Below the pieces are notes generated by a model that saw only the letters and a list, made by a program, of their open reading frames with translations, made no database searches and was not told the origin of the DNA. Made by a program: the position numbers and the translations under genes. This document shows, one piece after another, positions 40,064 through 48,292 of a stretch of DNA of 64,000 bases. The DNA is taken from positions 434,001-498,000 of the forward strand of contig NZ_FOZL01000002.1 in assembly GCF_900114625.1 (NCBI RefSeq), read 5' to 3'. The stretch is from Granulicella pectinivorans. Lineage in GTDB: Bacteria > Acidobacteriota > Terriglobia > Terriglobales > Acidobacteriaceae. The first letter of the stretch is position 1. Every line of letters starts with the position of its first letter.

Positions 40064-42412
40064 ATGGCGAAAAACTCACCGATCCTCGGAACCTCTCCCC
40101 TCCGCAAAGAGGGCCTGGCCAAGGTCCTGGGCCTCGCCCAGTACGTCGACGACATCACCCTCCCGGGCATGATCTACGGAGCAACCGTCCGCGCCACCAT
40201 CCCCCGCGGCCGCATCCTGTCCATCGCCTTCGACCCAAGCATCGACTGGTCCGAGTTCACCATCGTCACCGCCGCCGACATCCCCGGCGAAAACACCATC
40301 ATCCACCTCACCAAGGACCACCCCTGCCTCGCGACCGAGTTCGTCAACCACCCCGACGAGCCCATCCTCCTCATCGCCCACAAGGATAAGACGATCCTCC
40401 CCGCCGCCGTAGCCGCCGTCAAAATCGAATACGAGCAGTACCCCGGCATCTACACCATCGAGGAGTCCGAAGCCGCCGTCGAAGCAAACGACGACACCCG
40501 CATCATCTGGCGGGGCCACGGCCACGGCGGCACGCCCAACTGCTTCAAGACCTACCTCATGCAGAAGAACCGCACCCCCATCCCCGATGACGTCTGGGCC
40601 ACCGCGGACTACATCGTCGAAGGCGAATACCACACCGGTGCCCAGGAGCAGCTCTACATCGAGAACAACGGCGTCATCGGAGAAGCCGTCGTCGTCGATG
40701 GAGCCTGCGTCGAGGTCAAGGTCCAGGGCTCCATGCAGTGTCCCTTCTACCTCGTCCATGCCCTCGAGCATGTCTTCGCCCTTCCGCAGGACAAATGCCA
40801 GGTCATCCAGACCGAGACCGGCGGAGCCTTCGGCGGCAAGGAGGACTTTCCCTCCGTCATCGGTTCGCACGCCGCCCTCCTCGCCATGAAGGCCGGTTGT
40901 CCCGTCAAGATGACCTACGACCGCGCCGAGGACATGGTCGCCACCACCAAGCGCCACCCCTCCCGCACCCGCCTCAAGGTAGCCGTCTCCAAAGAGGGCA
41001 AGCTCCTCGCCGGCGAGATCGACTTTGCCATCGACGGCGGTGCTTACGCTACCCTCTCCCCCGTCGTACTCTCCCGCGGCGTCATCCATGCCGGAGGCCC
41101 ATACCACTGGCCGCACCTCACCATCCGCGGCAAGGCCATGGCCACCAACATCGCTCCCCACGGAGCCTTCCGCGGCTTCGGGGCGCCGCAAAGCATCTTC
41201 GGCGTTGAGCGCCACATGGACAAGATCGCCAAAACCGTCGGCCTCACCCCCGAAGAGCTCCGCCGACGCAACTTCCTCCAGCACGGCGGCCGCACCTCCA
41301 CCGGCCAGCTCCTCAAAGACCCCATGGATCTGGACGCGCTCCTCACCCGCGCCCTCCGCGAGTCCGACTACCACCGCAAAACCGCCCTCTTCGCCCAGAC
41401 CAACCCCACCTCCCCCATCAAGCGCGGCATGGGCTTCGCCACGTTCTTCCACGGCACCGGCTTCACCGGCTCCGGCGAGCGCCGCCTCAACTCGCAGGTC
41501 GAGATCGAAATCACCCCCGAAGGCCGTCCCAACATCCTCGTCTCCTCCACCGAGTTCGGCCAGGGCACCAACACCATCCTCTGCCAGGTCGCCGCCGAGA
41601 CCCTCAACCTCCCCTACGAAGACATCCTCATCGCCCAGCCCGACACCTACAAGGTCCCCAACTCAGGCCCAACGGTCGCCTCCCGCACCGCCATGATCGT
41701 CGGCAAACTCGTCGAACGTGCCTCCATCCAGCTCTGCGGCCTGCTCGTAGGCTCCGGTTACGTCCCCGAGCACTACACCCCCGAGGCCTTCCAACAAGGT
41801 GCCGCCAAATATGTAACCGAATTAGGCACATGTAAAGCCAGCGTCCGTTACGAAGCCCCCGGAGACATCTTCTGGGACGACGAGACCTACTCCGGCGACG
41901 CCTATCCCGGCTACGCCTGGGCCGTCTACGTCGCCGAAGTCGCCGTGGACACCCGCACCTACTCCGCCACCTGTACCGACTTCCATGCCCTCCAGGAAGT
42001 CGGCAAAGTCCTCCACCCCAAGCTCGCCGCCGGCCAGATCGAAGGCGGTGTCGCCCAGGGCATCGGCTACGCCCTCTACGAAAAGTGCCAGTGGGTCAAC
42101 GGCCGCATGGCCAACAATCAGATGACCAACTACATCATGCCCACCAGCGCCGACCTCCCGCCCATCCACGCCCACTTCGAAGAGGTGCCCAGCATCCACG
42201 GCCCCGGCGGAGCCAAGGGCATCGGCGAGCTCCCCATGGACGGCCCCGCCCCCGCCATCCTCAACGCCATCGAAGCCGCCACCGGAATCCCCTTCCGCAC
42301 CATCCCGCTCTTGCCCGAAGACATCTTCACCGCCATGACCGGAGCCCCCGAACACTTCGCCCCCCTCACCGACCGCGACACCCGGGTCGAGCCAGCGCAG
42401 GTGCCCGCATGA
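40064..42412 (+). CDS. Xanthine dehydrogenase, molybdopterin-binding subunit
   Basis: 782 residues, large subunit of a three-subunit molybdenum hydroxylase that oxidises hypoxanthine/xanthine to urate. Seen: the domain start GLAKVLGLAQYVDDITLPGMIYG, QTETGGAFGGKED (cofactor binding), NIAPHGAFRGFGAPQ with the substrate-site Arg, and GPGGAKGIGELP with the catalytic Glu. The start at 40064 (MAKNSPILG) fits the family; no clear ribosome site is visible and 39992 is an in-frame alternative. Its stop overlaps the iron-sulfur subunit start as ATGA. Context with uricase and guanine deaminase in the window favours xanthine over other aldehydes or purines. Confidence 0.92.
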   Translation: MAKNSPILGTSPLRKEGLAKVLGLAQYVDDITLPGMIYGATVRATIPRGRILSIAFDPSIDWSEFTIVTAADIPGENTIIHLTKDHPCLATEFVNHPDEPILLIAHKDKTILPAAVAAVKIEYEQYPGIYTIEESEAAVEANDDTRIIWRGHGHGGTPNCFKTYLMQKNRTPIPDDVWATADYIVEGEYHTGAQEQLYIENNGVIGEAVVVDGACVEVKVQGSMQCPFYLVHALEHVFALPQDKCQVIQTETGGAFGGKEDFPSVIGSHAALLAMKAGCPVKMTYDRAEDMVATTKRHPSRTRLKVAVSKEGKLLAGEIDFAIDGGAYATLSPVVLSRGVIHAGGPYHWPHLTIRGKAMATNIAPHGAFRGFGAPQSIFGVERHMDKIAKTVGLTPEELRRRNFLQHGGRTSTGQLLKDPMDLDALLTRALRESDYHRKTALFAQTNPTSPIKRGMGFATFFHGTGFTGSGERRLNSQVEIEITPEGRPNILVSSTEFGQGTNTILCQVAAETLNLPYEDILIAQPDTYKVPNSGPTVASRTAMIVGKLVERASIQLCGLLVGSGYVPEHYTPEAFQQGAAKYVTELGTCKASVRYEAPGDIFWDDETYSGDAYPGYAWAVYVAEVAVDTRTYSATCTDFHALQEVGKVLHPKLAAGQIEGGVAQGIGYALYEKCQWVNGRMANNQMTNYIMPTSADLPPIHAHFEEVPSIHGPGGAKGIGELPMDGPAPAILNAIEAATGIPFRTIPLLPEDIFTAMTGAPEHFAPLTDRDTRVEPAQVPA

Positions 42413-42864
42413 AAACCACCTTCACCCTCAACGGCAAACGCACCACCGTCGACACGCCCCCCATCAAGCGTCTCCTCGACGTCCTCCGCGAAGACCTCCA
42501 TCTCACCGGCACCAAGGAAGGCTGCGGCGAAGGCGAATGTGGCTCCTGCTCCGTCCTCATGAACGGAGAGCTCGTCAACTCCTGCCTCGTCCCCGCCATC
42601 CAGGCCGAAGGCGCCACCCTCTGCACCATCGAAGGCGTAGCCACCGACGGCCGCCTCGCCCCCGTACAGCAGTGCTTCCTCGAAGAGGGCGGAGCCCAGT
42701 GCGGCATCTGCACCCCCGGCATGATCCTCGCCACCCACCACCTCCTCGCCAGGTATCCGCAACCGACCTTGTTACAAATTCAGGAAGGCCTCGCCGGCAA
42801 CCTCTGCCGCTGCACCGGCTACATGCGCATCTTTGAATCCGTCAAGAAGGCGGCCACCCTCTAA
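42409..42864 (+). CDS. Xanthine dehydrogenase, [2Fe-2S] subunit
   Basis: 151 residues. The N-terminal plant-ferredoxin-type cluster is bound by CGEGECGSCSV and a further Cys in LVNSCLVPA; the C-terminal helical cluster domain has CGICTPGM and NLCRCTGY. It passes electrons from the molybdenum site to the FAD subunit. It overlaps the large subunit by four bases and the FAD subunit by one base (TAATG), so all three are translationally coupled. Confidence 0.96.
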   Translation: MKTTFTLNGKRTTVDTPPIKRLLDVLREDLHLTGTKEGCGEGECGSCSVLMNGELVNSCLVPAIQAEGATLCTIEGVATDGRLAPVQQCFLEEGGAQCGICTPGMILATHHLLARYPQPTLLQIQEGLAGNLCRCTGYMRIFESVKKAATL

Positions 42865-43724
42865 TGCGCTCCAACGTCCTTCACTACGAAGTCATCGCAC
42901 CGCCCACCGTCGCCGCGGTCCTTGCACTCCTCGCGAACGAGCCCGGCATCCACACCCCCATCGCCGGCGGCACCGAGCTCATGGTCGCCCTCGGAGCAGG
43001 CCGTCTCGCCCCCAAAAAGCTCGTCTCCATCAATCACCTCCGCGAGCTCCGTTTCATCGAAACCGCGGACAGCGCAATCACCATCGGCTCCGGCACCACC
43101 TTCTCCGACATTCGCCGCCACGCCACCATCGCCACCGACTTTCCTCTCCTCGCACAGGCCGCCAGTTGGACTGGCTCCATCGCCAACCAGAATCGCGGCA
43201 CCCTCGGCGGCAACATCGTCAACGCCAGCCCCGCCGCAGACTCCCCGCCCGCTCTCCTCGCCTACGACGCAACCGTCACGCTCATCGGCGCGCGCGGCAC
43301 CCGCACCCTGCCCTACGCCGACTTCCACGTCTCGTATAAAAAGACCGCCCTGGCCCCCGACGAGCTCGTCCACTCCATCACCCTCGCCCGCCGCTGGTCC
43401 GCCTACCGTTCCTATATCCGCAAGGTAGGCACCCGTAACGCCCAGGCCATCTCGAAGGTAGCGCTCGCCGCCCTCGCCTTGGTCGAAGACGGCCTCATCG
43501 CCGACATCCGCATCGGCGCAGCCAGCCTCCGCGAAACTCCCATCCGCTGCACCGCCGTCGAGTCCGCCCTCAAGGGCCAGCCCATCACACCGGACACCAT
43601 GGCCGCCGCCCGCCGTGCCCTCGCCACCGAGGCCCGCCCCATCGACGACATCCGCAGCACCGCCAAATATCGCGCAGCGGTGGCCGCCAACCTCATCGAG
43701 GAGTTCCTCCACTCCCTCACCTGA
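42864..43724 (+). CDS. Xanthine dehydrogenase, FAD-binding subunit
   Basis: 286 residues of the CO-dehydrogenase-type FAD domain. FAD motifs are HTPIAGGTELMVALGAG and NQNRGTLGGNIVNASPAADSPPALLAYDA; a C-terminal CODH_C domain includes KVGTRNAQAISKVALAA. It would reduce NAD+ or another acceptor. The gene order large-2Fe2S-FAD is complete; no XdhC insertion factor follows. Confidence 0.95.
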   Translation: MRSNVLHYEVIAPPTVAAVLALLANEPGIHTPIAGGTELMVALGAGRLAPKKLVSINHLRELRFIETADSAITIGSGTTFSDIRRHATIATDFPLLAQAASWTGSIANQNRGTLGGNIVNASPAADSPPALLAYDATVTLIGARGTRTLPYADFHVSYKKTALAPDELVHSITLARRWSAYRSYIRKVGTRNAQAISKVALAALALVEDGLIADIRIGAASLRETPIRCTAVESALKGQPITPDTMAAARRALATEARPIDDIRSTAKYRAAVAANLIEEFLHSLT

Positions 43725-43895
43725 CCTGTTATTCCCCAACCAAGGCGAAAACTCTTAGCACAAAAATCGCGTCTACATGACATGATGGGAGAAGCAAACT
43801 GATGCATGTACATCGGTTGCCAGCCCTTTCGTCCGACTGAGCTATCCCGTTTGCCTCAGAGTTCCTACCGGCTGCAGGACGGCGTGTTCTCTCCC

Positions 43896-45617
43896 ATGAC
43901 GATAGGCAAACCAACCCGCCCCGGCTCACCCATCGCGCTGATCATCGCCGCGGCCGTTGCCTCTCTGCTCTTCACCGCCGGGGCCGGCGTCTTCCTCTAC
44001 CGCACCACCCAGAGCCTCATCACCTCCTCCTCATGGGTCCAGCACACGCAGGACGTGCTCAATGCGCTCCAAAGCGCGAACATCCAGATCGAGCGCGTCG
44101 GCAACGCCTCCCGCCTCTTCACCCTCACCAAGGATGACGACCAGCTCAACGCAGCGCGTTCCAACGCCAACGCCCTCTCCACAGCCGTCGTCCGTCTCCG
44201 TTCCCTCGTCGTCGATAACAAGGATCAGACCGCGAACGTCGAGGCGCTCGAACAGTGCTCCATCGAACTCACCCACCAGCTCGATAAGCTCAAGACGGAC
44301 CTCATCATTCCGCGCGAGCAGATGCTCTCCTGCCGTCAGACCGTCAACATCATGTCGGACCAGGAGCGCCGTCTCCTCAAGACGCGCAACGAGCTCTCCG
44401 AAAAGAACTCCTATCTATCCGTCACAGAGGAGGTCGCCTTCGTCGGCCTCTCCCTCGTCGGCCTCATCATCCTCTTCACCTTCCTCCTCCGCGACGCCTT
44501 CGACCGCCGCAAGGTCACCAGCCAGACCGAAGCCGTCAACCTGGAGCTCGCCCAGAGCGTCAAATCACTCGAAGACCGCGCCCACGAGACCCGCATCCTC
44601 ACCAACGCCCGCAACGAGCTCCAGCTCTGCGTCGATGTGGACCAGCTCTACCGCGCTGCCGTCGCCTCCCTCGGCCATCTCATCCCCGGCACCGCCGGCT
44701 CGCTCTGCATGATCAATAACTCCCGCCACCTCGTCGAGTCCGTCGGCTCCTGGGGAACGGAAGTAGCCACCGCCAGGCTCCCCGAGGTCTTCGCCACCCA
44801 GACCTGCTGCGGACTCCGCGCCGGCAGCCCCCGCTGGAGACGCCCCGGCCTCTCCGAGATCCACTGCGACCACTTCTCCGGTGCCGCCCCCGAGGTCTAT
44901 CTCTGCATCCCCATGGTCGCCCAGGGCGAGACCATCGGCTTCCTCTACACCGAAGCCCCCACGCCCGCCGCGGTCGTCCTCATCGAGCAGCGCCTCGAAG
45001 GCATCCGGCAGCTTCTCCAACTCACCGGCATGGCCATCGCCTCGCTCCAGCTCCGCACCAAGCTTGAGAATCAGTCCATCCGCGACGCCCTCACCGGCCT
45101 CTTCAACCGTCATTTCATGCAGATCGCCCTCGAACGCGAACTCGCCCTGGCCCAGCGCCGCCAGAACCAGCTCGCCGTCATGATGCTCGACGTCGACCAC
45201 TTCAAGCGCTTCAACGACCGCTTCGGGCACCCCGCCGGCGACGCCGTCCTCAAAGCGGTCGCCGCTGTCTTCCAGGCCAGCATCCGCGCCGAGGACATCG
45301 CCTGCCGTTACGGCGGCGAAGAGTTCTCCATCATCCTGCCCGACGTCACCCCGCTCGGAGCGCTGGAGCGAGCCGAAACGATCCGCGCCGCCATCGCCAA
45401 CCTCAACTGGGGTCCCGACACCTCCTCCGGCGACATCACCATCTCCATCGGCGTAGCCATGTACCCCGCCGACGGCACCGATGGCGAGTACCTCCTCCGC
45501 GTAGCCGACCAGGCCCTCTACCGCGCCAAGCACGCCGGCCGCAACCAGGTCATCATGGCCGAACCCGCCCTCAACACCGTCACCAAACCCCTCCACCAGG
45601 AAGTCTCAGCCGACTGA
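43896..45617 (+). CDS. Membrane-bound diguanylate cyclase (CHASE3-like, GAF, GGDEF)
   Basis: 573 residues. Membrane helix 1 (SPIALIIAAAVASLLFTAGAG, about 10-30) and helix 2 (VAFVGLSLVGLIILFTFLL, about 180-200) enclose a helical CHASE3-like periplasmic sensor. A GAF-like domain (about 240-400) follows, then GGDEF with RDALTGLFNRHFM and an intact YGGEEF active site (473-477); the product would be c-di-GMP. The upstream residue run (SQSIRDALTGLFN) is a typical linker. An in-frame ATG at 43806 with GGGAGAAG eleven bases upstream is an alternative start; I prefer 43896 because the extra 30 residues look non-coding. No EAL domain is present. Confidence 0.85.
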   Translation: MTIGKPTRPGSPIALIIAAAVASLLFTAGAGVFLYRTTQSLITSSSWVQHTQDVLNALQSANIQIERVGNASRLFTLTKDDDQLNAARSNANALSTAVVRLRSLVVDNKDQTANVEALEQCSIELTHQLDKLKTDLIIPREQMLSCRQTVNIMSDQERRLLKTRNELSEKNSYLSVTEEVAFVGLSLVGLIILFTFLLRDAFDRRKVTSQTEAVNLELAQSVKSLEDRAHETRILTNARNELQLCVDVDQLYRAAVASLGHLIPGTAGSLCMINNSRHLVESVGSWGTEVATARLPEVFATQTCCGLRAGSPRWRRPGLSEIHCDHFSGAAPEVYLCIPMVAQGETIGFLYTEAPTPAAVVLIEQRLEGIRQLLQLTGMAIASLQLRTKLENQSIRDALTGLFNRHFMQIALERELALAQRRQNQLAVMMLDVDHFKRFNDRFGHPAGDAVLKAVAAVFQASIRAEDIACRYGGEEFSIILPDVTPLGALERAETIRAAIANLNWGPDTSSGDITISIGVAMYPADGTDGEYLLRVADQALYRAKHAGRNQVIMAEPALNTVTKPLHQEVSAD

Positions 45618-45665
45618 TCGCAACATCGACGCCATCTGTGCTGACCTGTTGCGGATGCGGTTGCC

Positions 45666-45673
45666 GTTGCCCC
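45666..45673. repeat. Target-site duplication GTTGCCCC, left
   Basis: Eight bases GTTGCCCC directly abut the outer end of the left terminal inverted repeat. The identical octamer abuts the right repeat at 47938-47945. Eight base pairs is the duplication length known for IS1595-family elements. Confidence 0.93.
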
Positions 45674-45697
45674 GGCAATAACTTACTTGACGCAGGT
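45674..45697. repeat. Left terminal inverted repeat
   Basis: Begins GGCAATAACTTACTTGACG and ends CAGGT. Compared with the reverse complement of 47914-47937 it differs at three positions (T/A, G/A, T/C). It contains a -35-like TTGACG (45687-45692) pointing into the passenger genes; no good -10 follows at the right distance. Confidence 0.92.
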
Positions 45698-45759
45698 ACT
45701 CCCATGAGGATACCTTTAGAGTCAAGAAGTTACCTATACAGAGCAGGAGCAAATAAGTC

Positions 45760-46707
45760 ATGCAGGCTAACGGGGATCGTCTTTGGCTTGCGCTTGCCAC
45801 GTCCACGGGGGTTGCAGTGGACGTGACCCTAAATAAATACAGTTCCGTGCTTCCTTGGTACGTGGTGGTTGGGTTATGGATGATTCCGGCGTGCTTGTTC
45901 ATAATTTGGTTTTGGAGGGTAGAGCGAACCACTTCTTGGGTCAAACATAGATTTCTTGAGCATCCGGTTTCGTATGTGCTGATGTTTCTCGTGCTTATAC
46001 CAATCGGGTTCGGAATTACCTCCCTGATGATTGATAAGTTTCGAAAATCACCCGCGCTGCCCGCAAATATTAGCCATGATGTAACGCCTCATAATGCGAT
46101 CCCAATTCCTTCTCTGTCTCAGGTGCCAGTTCAAATCTCTTCTCCCGCGCCGCCGCCGACGAAGCGAGCCATTCTAGCAAGTAGGTTCAAACCGGAGACG
46201 CCTACGGAGCCTGCCAAGGTAGCAGTTGCGTCAACACAGAATCCTGCAATCGCGATTCCGCCACCACCCTCTGGAGGTCAGACTTGCTACGGGAGCAATT
46301 GCTTTCAAGGGACCAACTTTGGGAGCGTTCAGCAAAATCAATTTGGCCCGCCTCTTCCTCGCTTCACATTCACCGAGGACCCGGCCACCGTAAACAGTGA
46401 TGGAATTTACGTTATGAAGGTACATATCCGGACTGACATCAGTGTCCCTGGTGCAATAGTAGGAGTCGCGTTTTCAGGTCCGATTGACCTAGGAAAGGGA
46501 GGAGGTCCAGATGATCCAAAACTAGTCGGCAGTTCTGCGCAGCAAATAAGCTGGGGTGGTCCACTAGGGATGAACGGCGCTTTAGTCCCTAATAGTTACG
46601 GATTCATGATCAACATGCCTGCGGCATTCATGCCACAGATGGATTTGGTCATAACCGCTAAATCGAAAGAGCCCGTCCACGTTTTGCAGGTGAACATCGT
46701 GAAGTAG
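45760..46707 (+). CDS. Transposon passenger: membrane-anchored Pro-rich hypothetical protein
   Basis: 315 residues with no recognised family. Two membrane helices lie near the N-terminus (YVVVGLWMIPACLFIIWFW, about 34-52; VSYVLMFLVLIPIGFGITSLM, about 70-90). A Pro/Ser-rich linker follows (about 105-180, with PAPPPTKR and AIPPPPSGGQ). Then a small Cys-containing segment (TCYGSNCFQGTNFGSVQQNQ) and a beta-rich C-terminal domain (about 200-315) ending VHVLQVNIVK. The topology suggests an anchored protein with an exposed sandwich domain. AGGAG is ten bases before the ATG. GC is clearly lower than host genes. The short gene after it overlaps its ribosome site, implying coupling. Confidence 0.75.
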   Translation: MQANGDRLWLALATSTGVAVDVTLNKYSSVLPWYVVVGLWMIPACLFIIWFWRVERTTSWVKHRFLEHPVSYVLMFLVLIPIGFGITSLMIDKFRKSPALPANISHDVTPHNAIPIPSLSQVPVQISSPAPPPTKRAILASRFKPETPTEPAKVAVASTQNPAIAIPPPPSGGQTCYGSNCFQGTNFGSVQQNQFGPPLPRFTFTEDPATVNSDGIYVMKVHIRTDISVPGAIVGVAFSGPIDLGKGGGPDDPKLVGSSAQQISWGGPLGMNGALVPNSYGFMINMPAAFMPQMDLVITAKSKEPVHVLQVNIVK

Positions 46708-46713
46708 GGAGTA

Positions 46714-46866
46714 ATGCCGTTTATGAAGCCTGAATACCATGAGGGTCCAGAAGCACTAGACCGCTTTGAAAAGACGATGACCGCGCTCTTTCGCGTACCG
46801 AAGGATGGGGTCGAAAAAGAGCCAGTCAAACCAGTGCGTAAGCCGAAGAAAACCAGCAAGGGCTAA
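46714..46866 (+). CDS. Transposon passenger: 50-residue conserved-type small protein
   Basis: A 50-residue frame beginning MPFMKPEYHEGPEALDRFEK and ending in a Lys-rich tail (KPVRKPKKTSKG). AGGGAG (46706-46711) overlaps the stop of the preceding gene, a good sign of real, coupled translation. The pattern EYHEGPEALDRFEKTMTALF-RVPK recalls a widespread type of very small hypothetical proteins annotated in many bacteria, often near mobile DNA; that likeness is from memory and unverified. Predicted helix plus basic tail. No function known. Confidence 0.7.
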   Translation: MPFMKPEYHEGPEALDRFEKTMTALFRVPKDGVEKEPVKPVRKPKKTSKG

Positions 46867-46896
46867 TGTTTCCGCTTGCCTCGCCCTTGCCGCTTC

Positions 46897-47889
46897 TTAG
46901 TGTGAGGTGGCACTACCAGTACCGTCTTTGCCCGTCAGTTGCTTGTACGTCAGCCGCTTGCCAGCAACACCGCTCATAGCGAGATGGAAGCGGCCCAGAT
47001 CATTCCAACCAATCCGGTGATTGAACCGGAAAACTTGCTCAGAAAGGTAACGGTCCAGATGGAACGGCTCAACAGCAACGTAGGTTCCCGCCAGATTCCG
47101 CTTCATCAGCGACCAGAAGTTTTCGAGACTGTTGGTGTGAACGTTGCCGCGAACATACTCGACTGCATGATTGACGGTTTCGTGGATGTACTGCTTTTGC
47201 AGGCTGTTATAGGCGACCGCCTGATCGGTGTGGACGCGGGAACCCGGCGTGATGGTGGAGAGGATTTCCTTTTGCAGGGTGTCGCGCTTGACGTTGGGAA
47301 CAACCTTCGCCCTGACCTGGCGGCTGTCACGGTCGAGCATTCCGATCACGGAAGTCTTATGCGTGAAGCGGTTCTGATACTCCTGTACGCGCTCGGAGCG
47401 GACTTCTTTGTGATGCTTGGCCCGCTTGCTCTCGTGCCAGTTTTTCGGATCGCCGCCGACAAAGGACTCATCCACTTCAACCGTCGCACCACCGCCGCCC
47501 AGAGGTCCGTCGTAAGCGTTGGTTTCCATCGCCTTCCGAACCCGGTGAAGCATGAACCAAGCCGACTTCTGCGTGACGCCGATAGACCGCGCAATCTCGT
47601 AGCTGCTGACACCGTTTTTGCAGTTGCAGAGCATCCACACGACCATCATCCACTTGTCCAGAGTGATAGCCGAGTCCTCAAAGATCGAACCAACCTTGAG
47701 GCTGAATTGCTTCTTGCAGCCGTAGCACTCCCAGATGCGCCGGGTCTTGATGAAGGCGTGACGCTCGGAGCCGCAACGGGGGCACGAAACTACACCATTA
47801 GGCCAACGGAAGTTAATGGCGAACTGGAATGCGCGGTCGCGATCCGAGAAGTAAACGATGGCTTGCTGAAGTGTCTTAGGCGCGTCCAT
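46897..47889 (-). CDS. IS1595-family transposase (ISXO2-like)
   Basis: 330 residues. An N-terminal zinc ribbon (CPRCGSERHAF...WECYGCKKQFSLKVGSIFE, Cys pairs at about 37/40 and 55/58) and a helix-turn-helix region (VSSYEIARSIGVTQKSAWFMLHRVR) precede the ISXO2-like catalytic domain: VEVDESFVGG (first Asp), VHTDQAVAYNSL (second Asp) and NSLENFWSLMKRNLAGTY (third position Asn/Glu region). The full family length is present and no frameshift is seen. Transcription probably starts from the promoter in the right terminal repeat, with essentially no leader. Confidence 0.95.
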   Translation of the reverse strand: MDAPKTLQQAIVYFSDRDRAFQFAINFRWPNGVVSCPRCGSERHAFIKTRRIWECYGCKKQFSLKVGSIFEDSAITLDKWMMVVWMLCNCKNGVSSYEIARSIGVTQKSAWFMLHRVRKAMETNAYDGPLGGGGATVEVDESFVGGDPKNWHESKRAKHHKEVRSERVQEYQNRFTHKTSVIGMLDRDSRQVRAKVVPNVKRDTLQKEILSTITPGSRVHTDQAVAYNSLQKQYIHETVNHAVEYVRGNVHTNSLENFWSLMKRNLAGTYVAVEPFHLDRYLSEQVFRFNHRIGWNDLGRFHLAMSGVAGKRLTYKQLTGKDGTGSATSH

Positions 47890-47895
47890 GAACTA

Positions 47896-47924
47896 AATGT
47901 ACGCCGATTCGTCGCCTGTGTCAA
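47896..47924 (-). promoter_or_regulatory. Transposase promoter embedded in the right terminal repeat
   Basis: On the minus strand, TTGACA (47924-47919) is a perfect -35, then 17 bases, then TACATT (47901-47896), a 4-of-6 match to the -10. The ATG of the transposase begins six bases further on, so the transcript would be leaderless or nearly so. Confidence 0.7.
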
Positions 47925-47937
47925 GTATGTTATTGCC
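47914..47937. repeat. Right terminal inverted repeat
   Basis: Reverse complement of this segment begins GGCAATAACATACTTGACA and ends CAGGC, matching the left repeat at 21 of 24 positions. Its inner part supplies the transposase -35 box. Confidence 0.92.
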
Positions 47938-47945
47938 GTTGCCCC
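47938..47945. repeat. Target-site duplication GTTGCCCC, right
   Basis: Identical to 45666-45673 and directly adjacent to the right terminal repeat. Confidence 0.93.
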
Positions 47946-48292
47946 TCTGGTTGTCATCCCCGAAGGGGATATGCTGTTGCCTTGCCGTTGTCTCTCACCA
48001 AGCCACCTCCCTCTGCCACGCCTCAGAAGCACCCCTCATTCCAGACCCCACAAAAAACCATCCAGGTGGCCACAAAATCCATACATTTTCCCACGTTGTA
48101 GCGACCAAAACGCTTGTGGTGAAACATTGGCTTTTCTTCACTTGGCTCCCATAACCCCTTTGGAAGTCCATAGATCCACCAACGCACCAAAAACGGTGCA
48201 TTCCAGGTCCCAATACACGCAAGAGGTCCAACCAATCACGCGCAAGGCATATGACCTACGCCCTCCCCGCATTCCACCAATACTCTTGAGCC
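47946..48292. other. Intergenic region right of the transposon
   Basis: 347 bases between the target duplication and the PI-PLC start. The first part is a palindromic repeat. The rest (about 48020-48240) is less GC-rich and contains an open 70-codon frame on the minus strand (48023-48235) rich in Trp and Phe, without a ribosome site. I see no convincing gene. Confidence 0.5.
47956..47970. repeat. Short intergenic palindrome (family A), copy 2
   Basis: ATCCCC-GAA-GGGGAT preceded by GGTTGTC, the same architecture as 15112-15126. The transposon inserted 10 bases to its left. Confidence 0.6.

Larger units (their letters stand above)
45674..47937. mobile_element. IS1595-family transposon with two passenger genes
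   Basis: A 2264-bp element bounded by 24-bp terminal inverted repeats (21 of 24 matching) and a perfect 8-bp target duplication. It contains an ISXO2-like transposase on the minus strand near the right end and two plus-strand passenger genes occupying the left half. Its base composition is visibly lower in GC than the neighbours. It inserted into an intergenic palindromic-repeat region between the GGDEF and PI-PLC genes; joining the flanks restores an uninterrupted GTTGCCGTTGCCCCTCTGG. All parts needed for movement appear intact. Confidence 0.93.

Noticed and set aside
43831..43848. Minus-strand GGGATAGCTCAGTCGGAC resembles a tRNA D-arm
   Set aside because: The following bases do not form anticodon or T arms, so no tRNA is present; at most it is a chance match or a tiny remnant.
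45760..47889. Toxin-antitoxin module inside the transposon
   Set aside because: Neither passenger matches a toxin or antitoxin pattern, and the larger one is a two-helix membrane protein of 315 residues.
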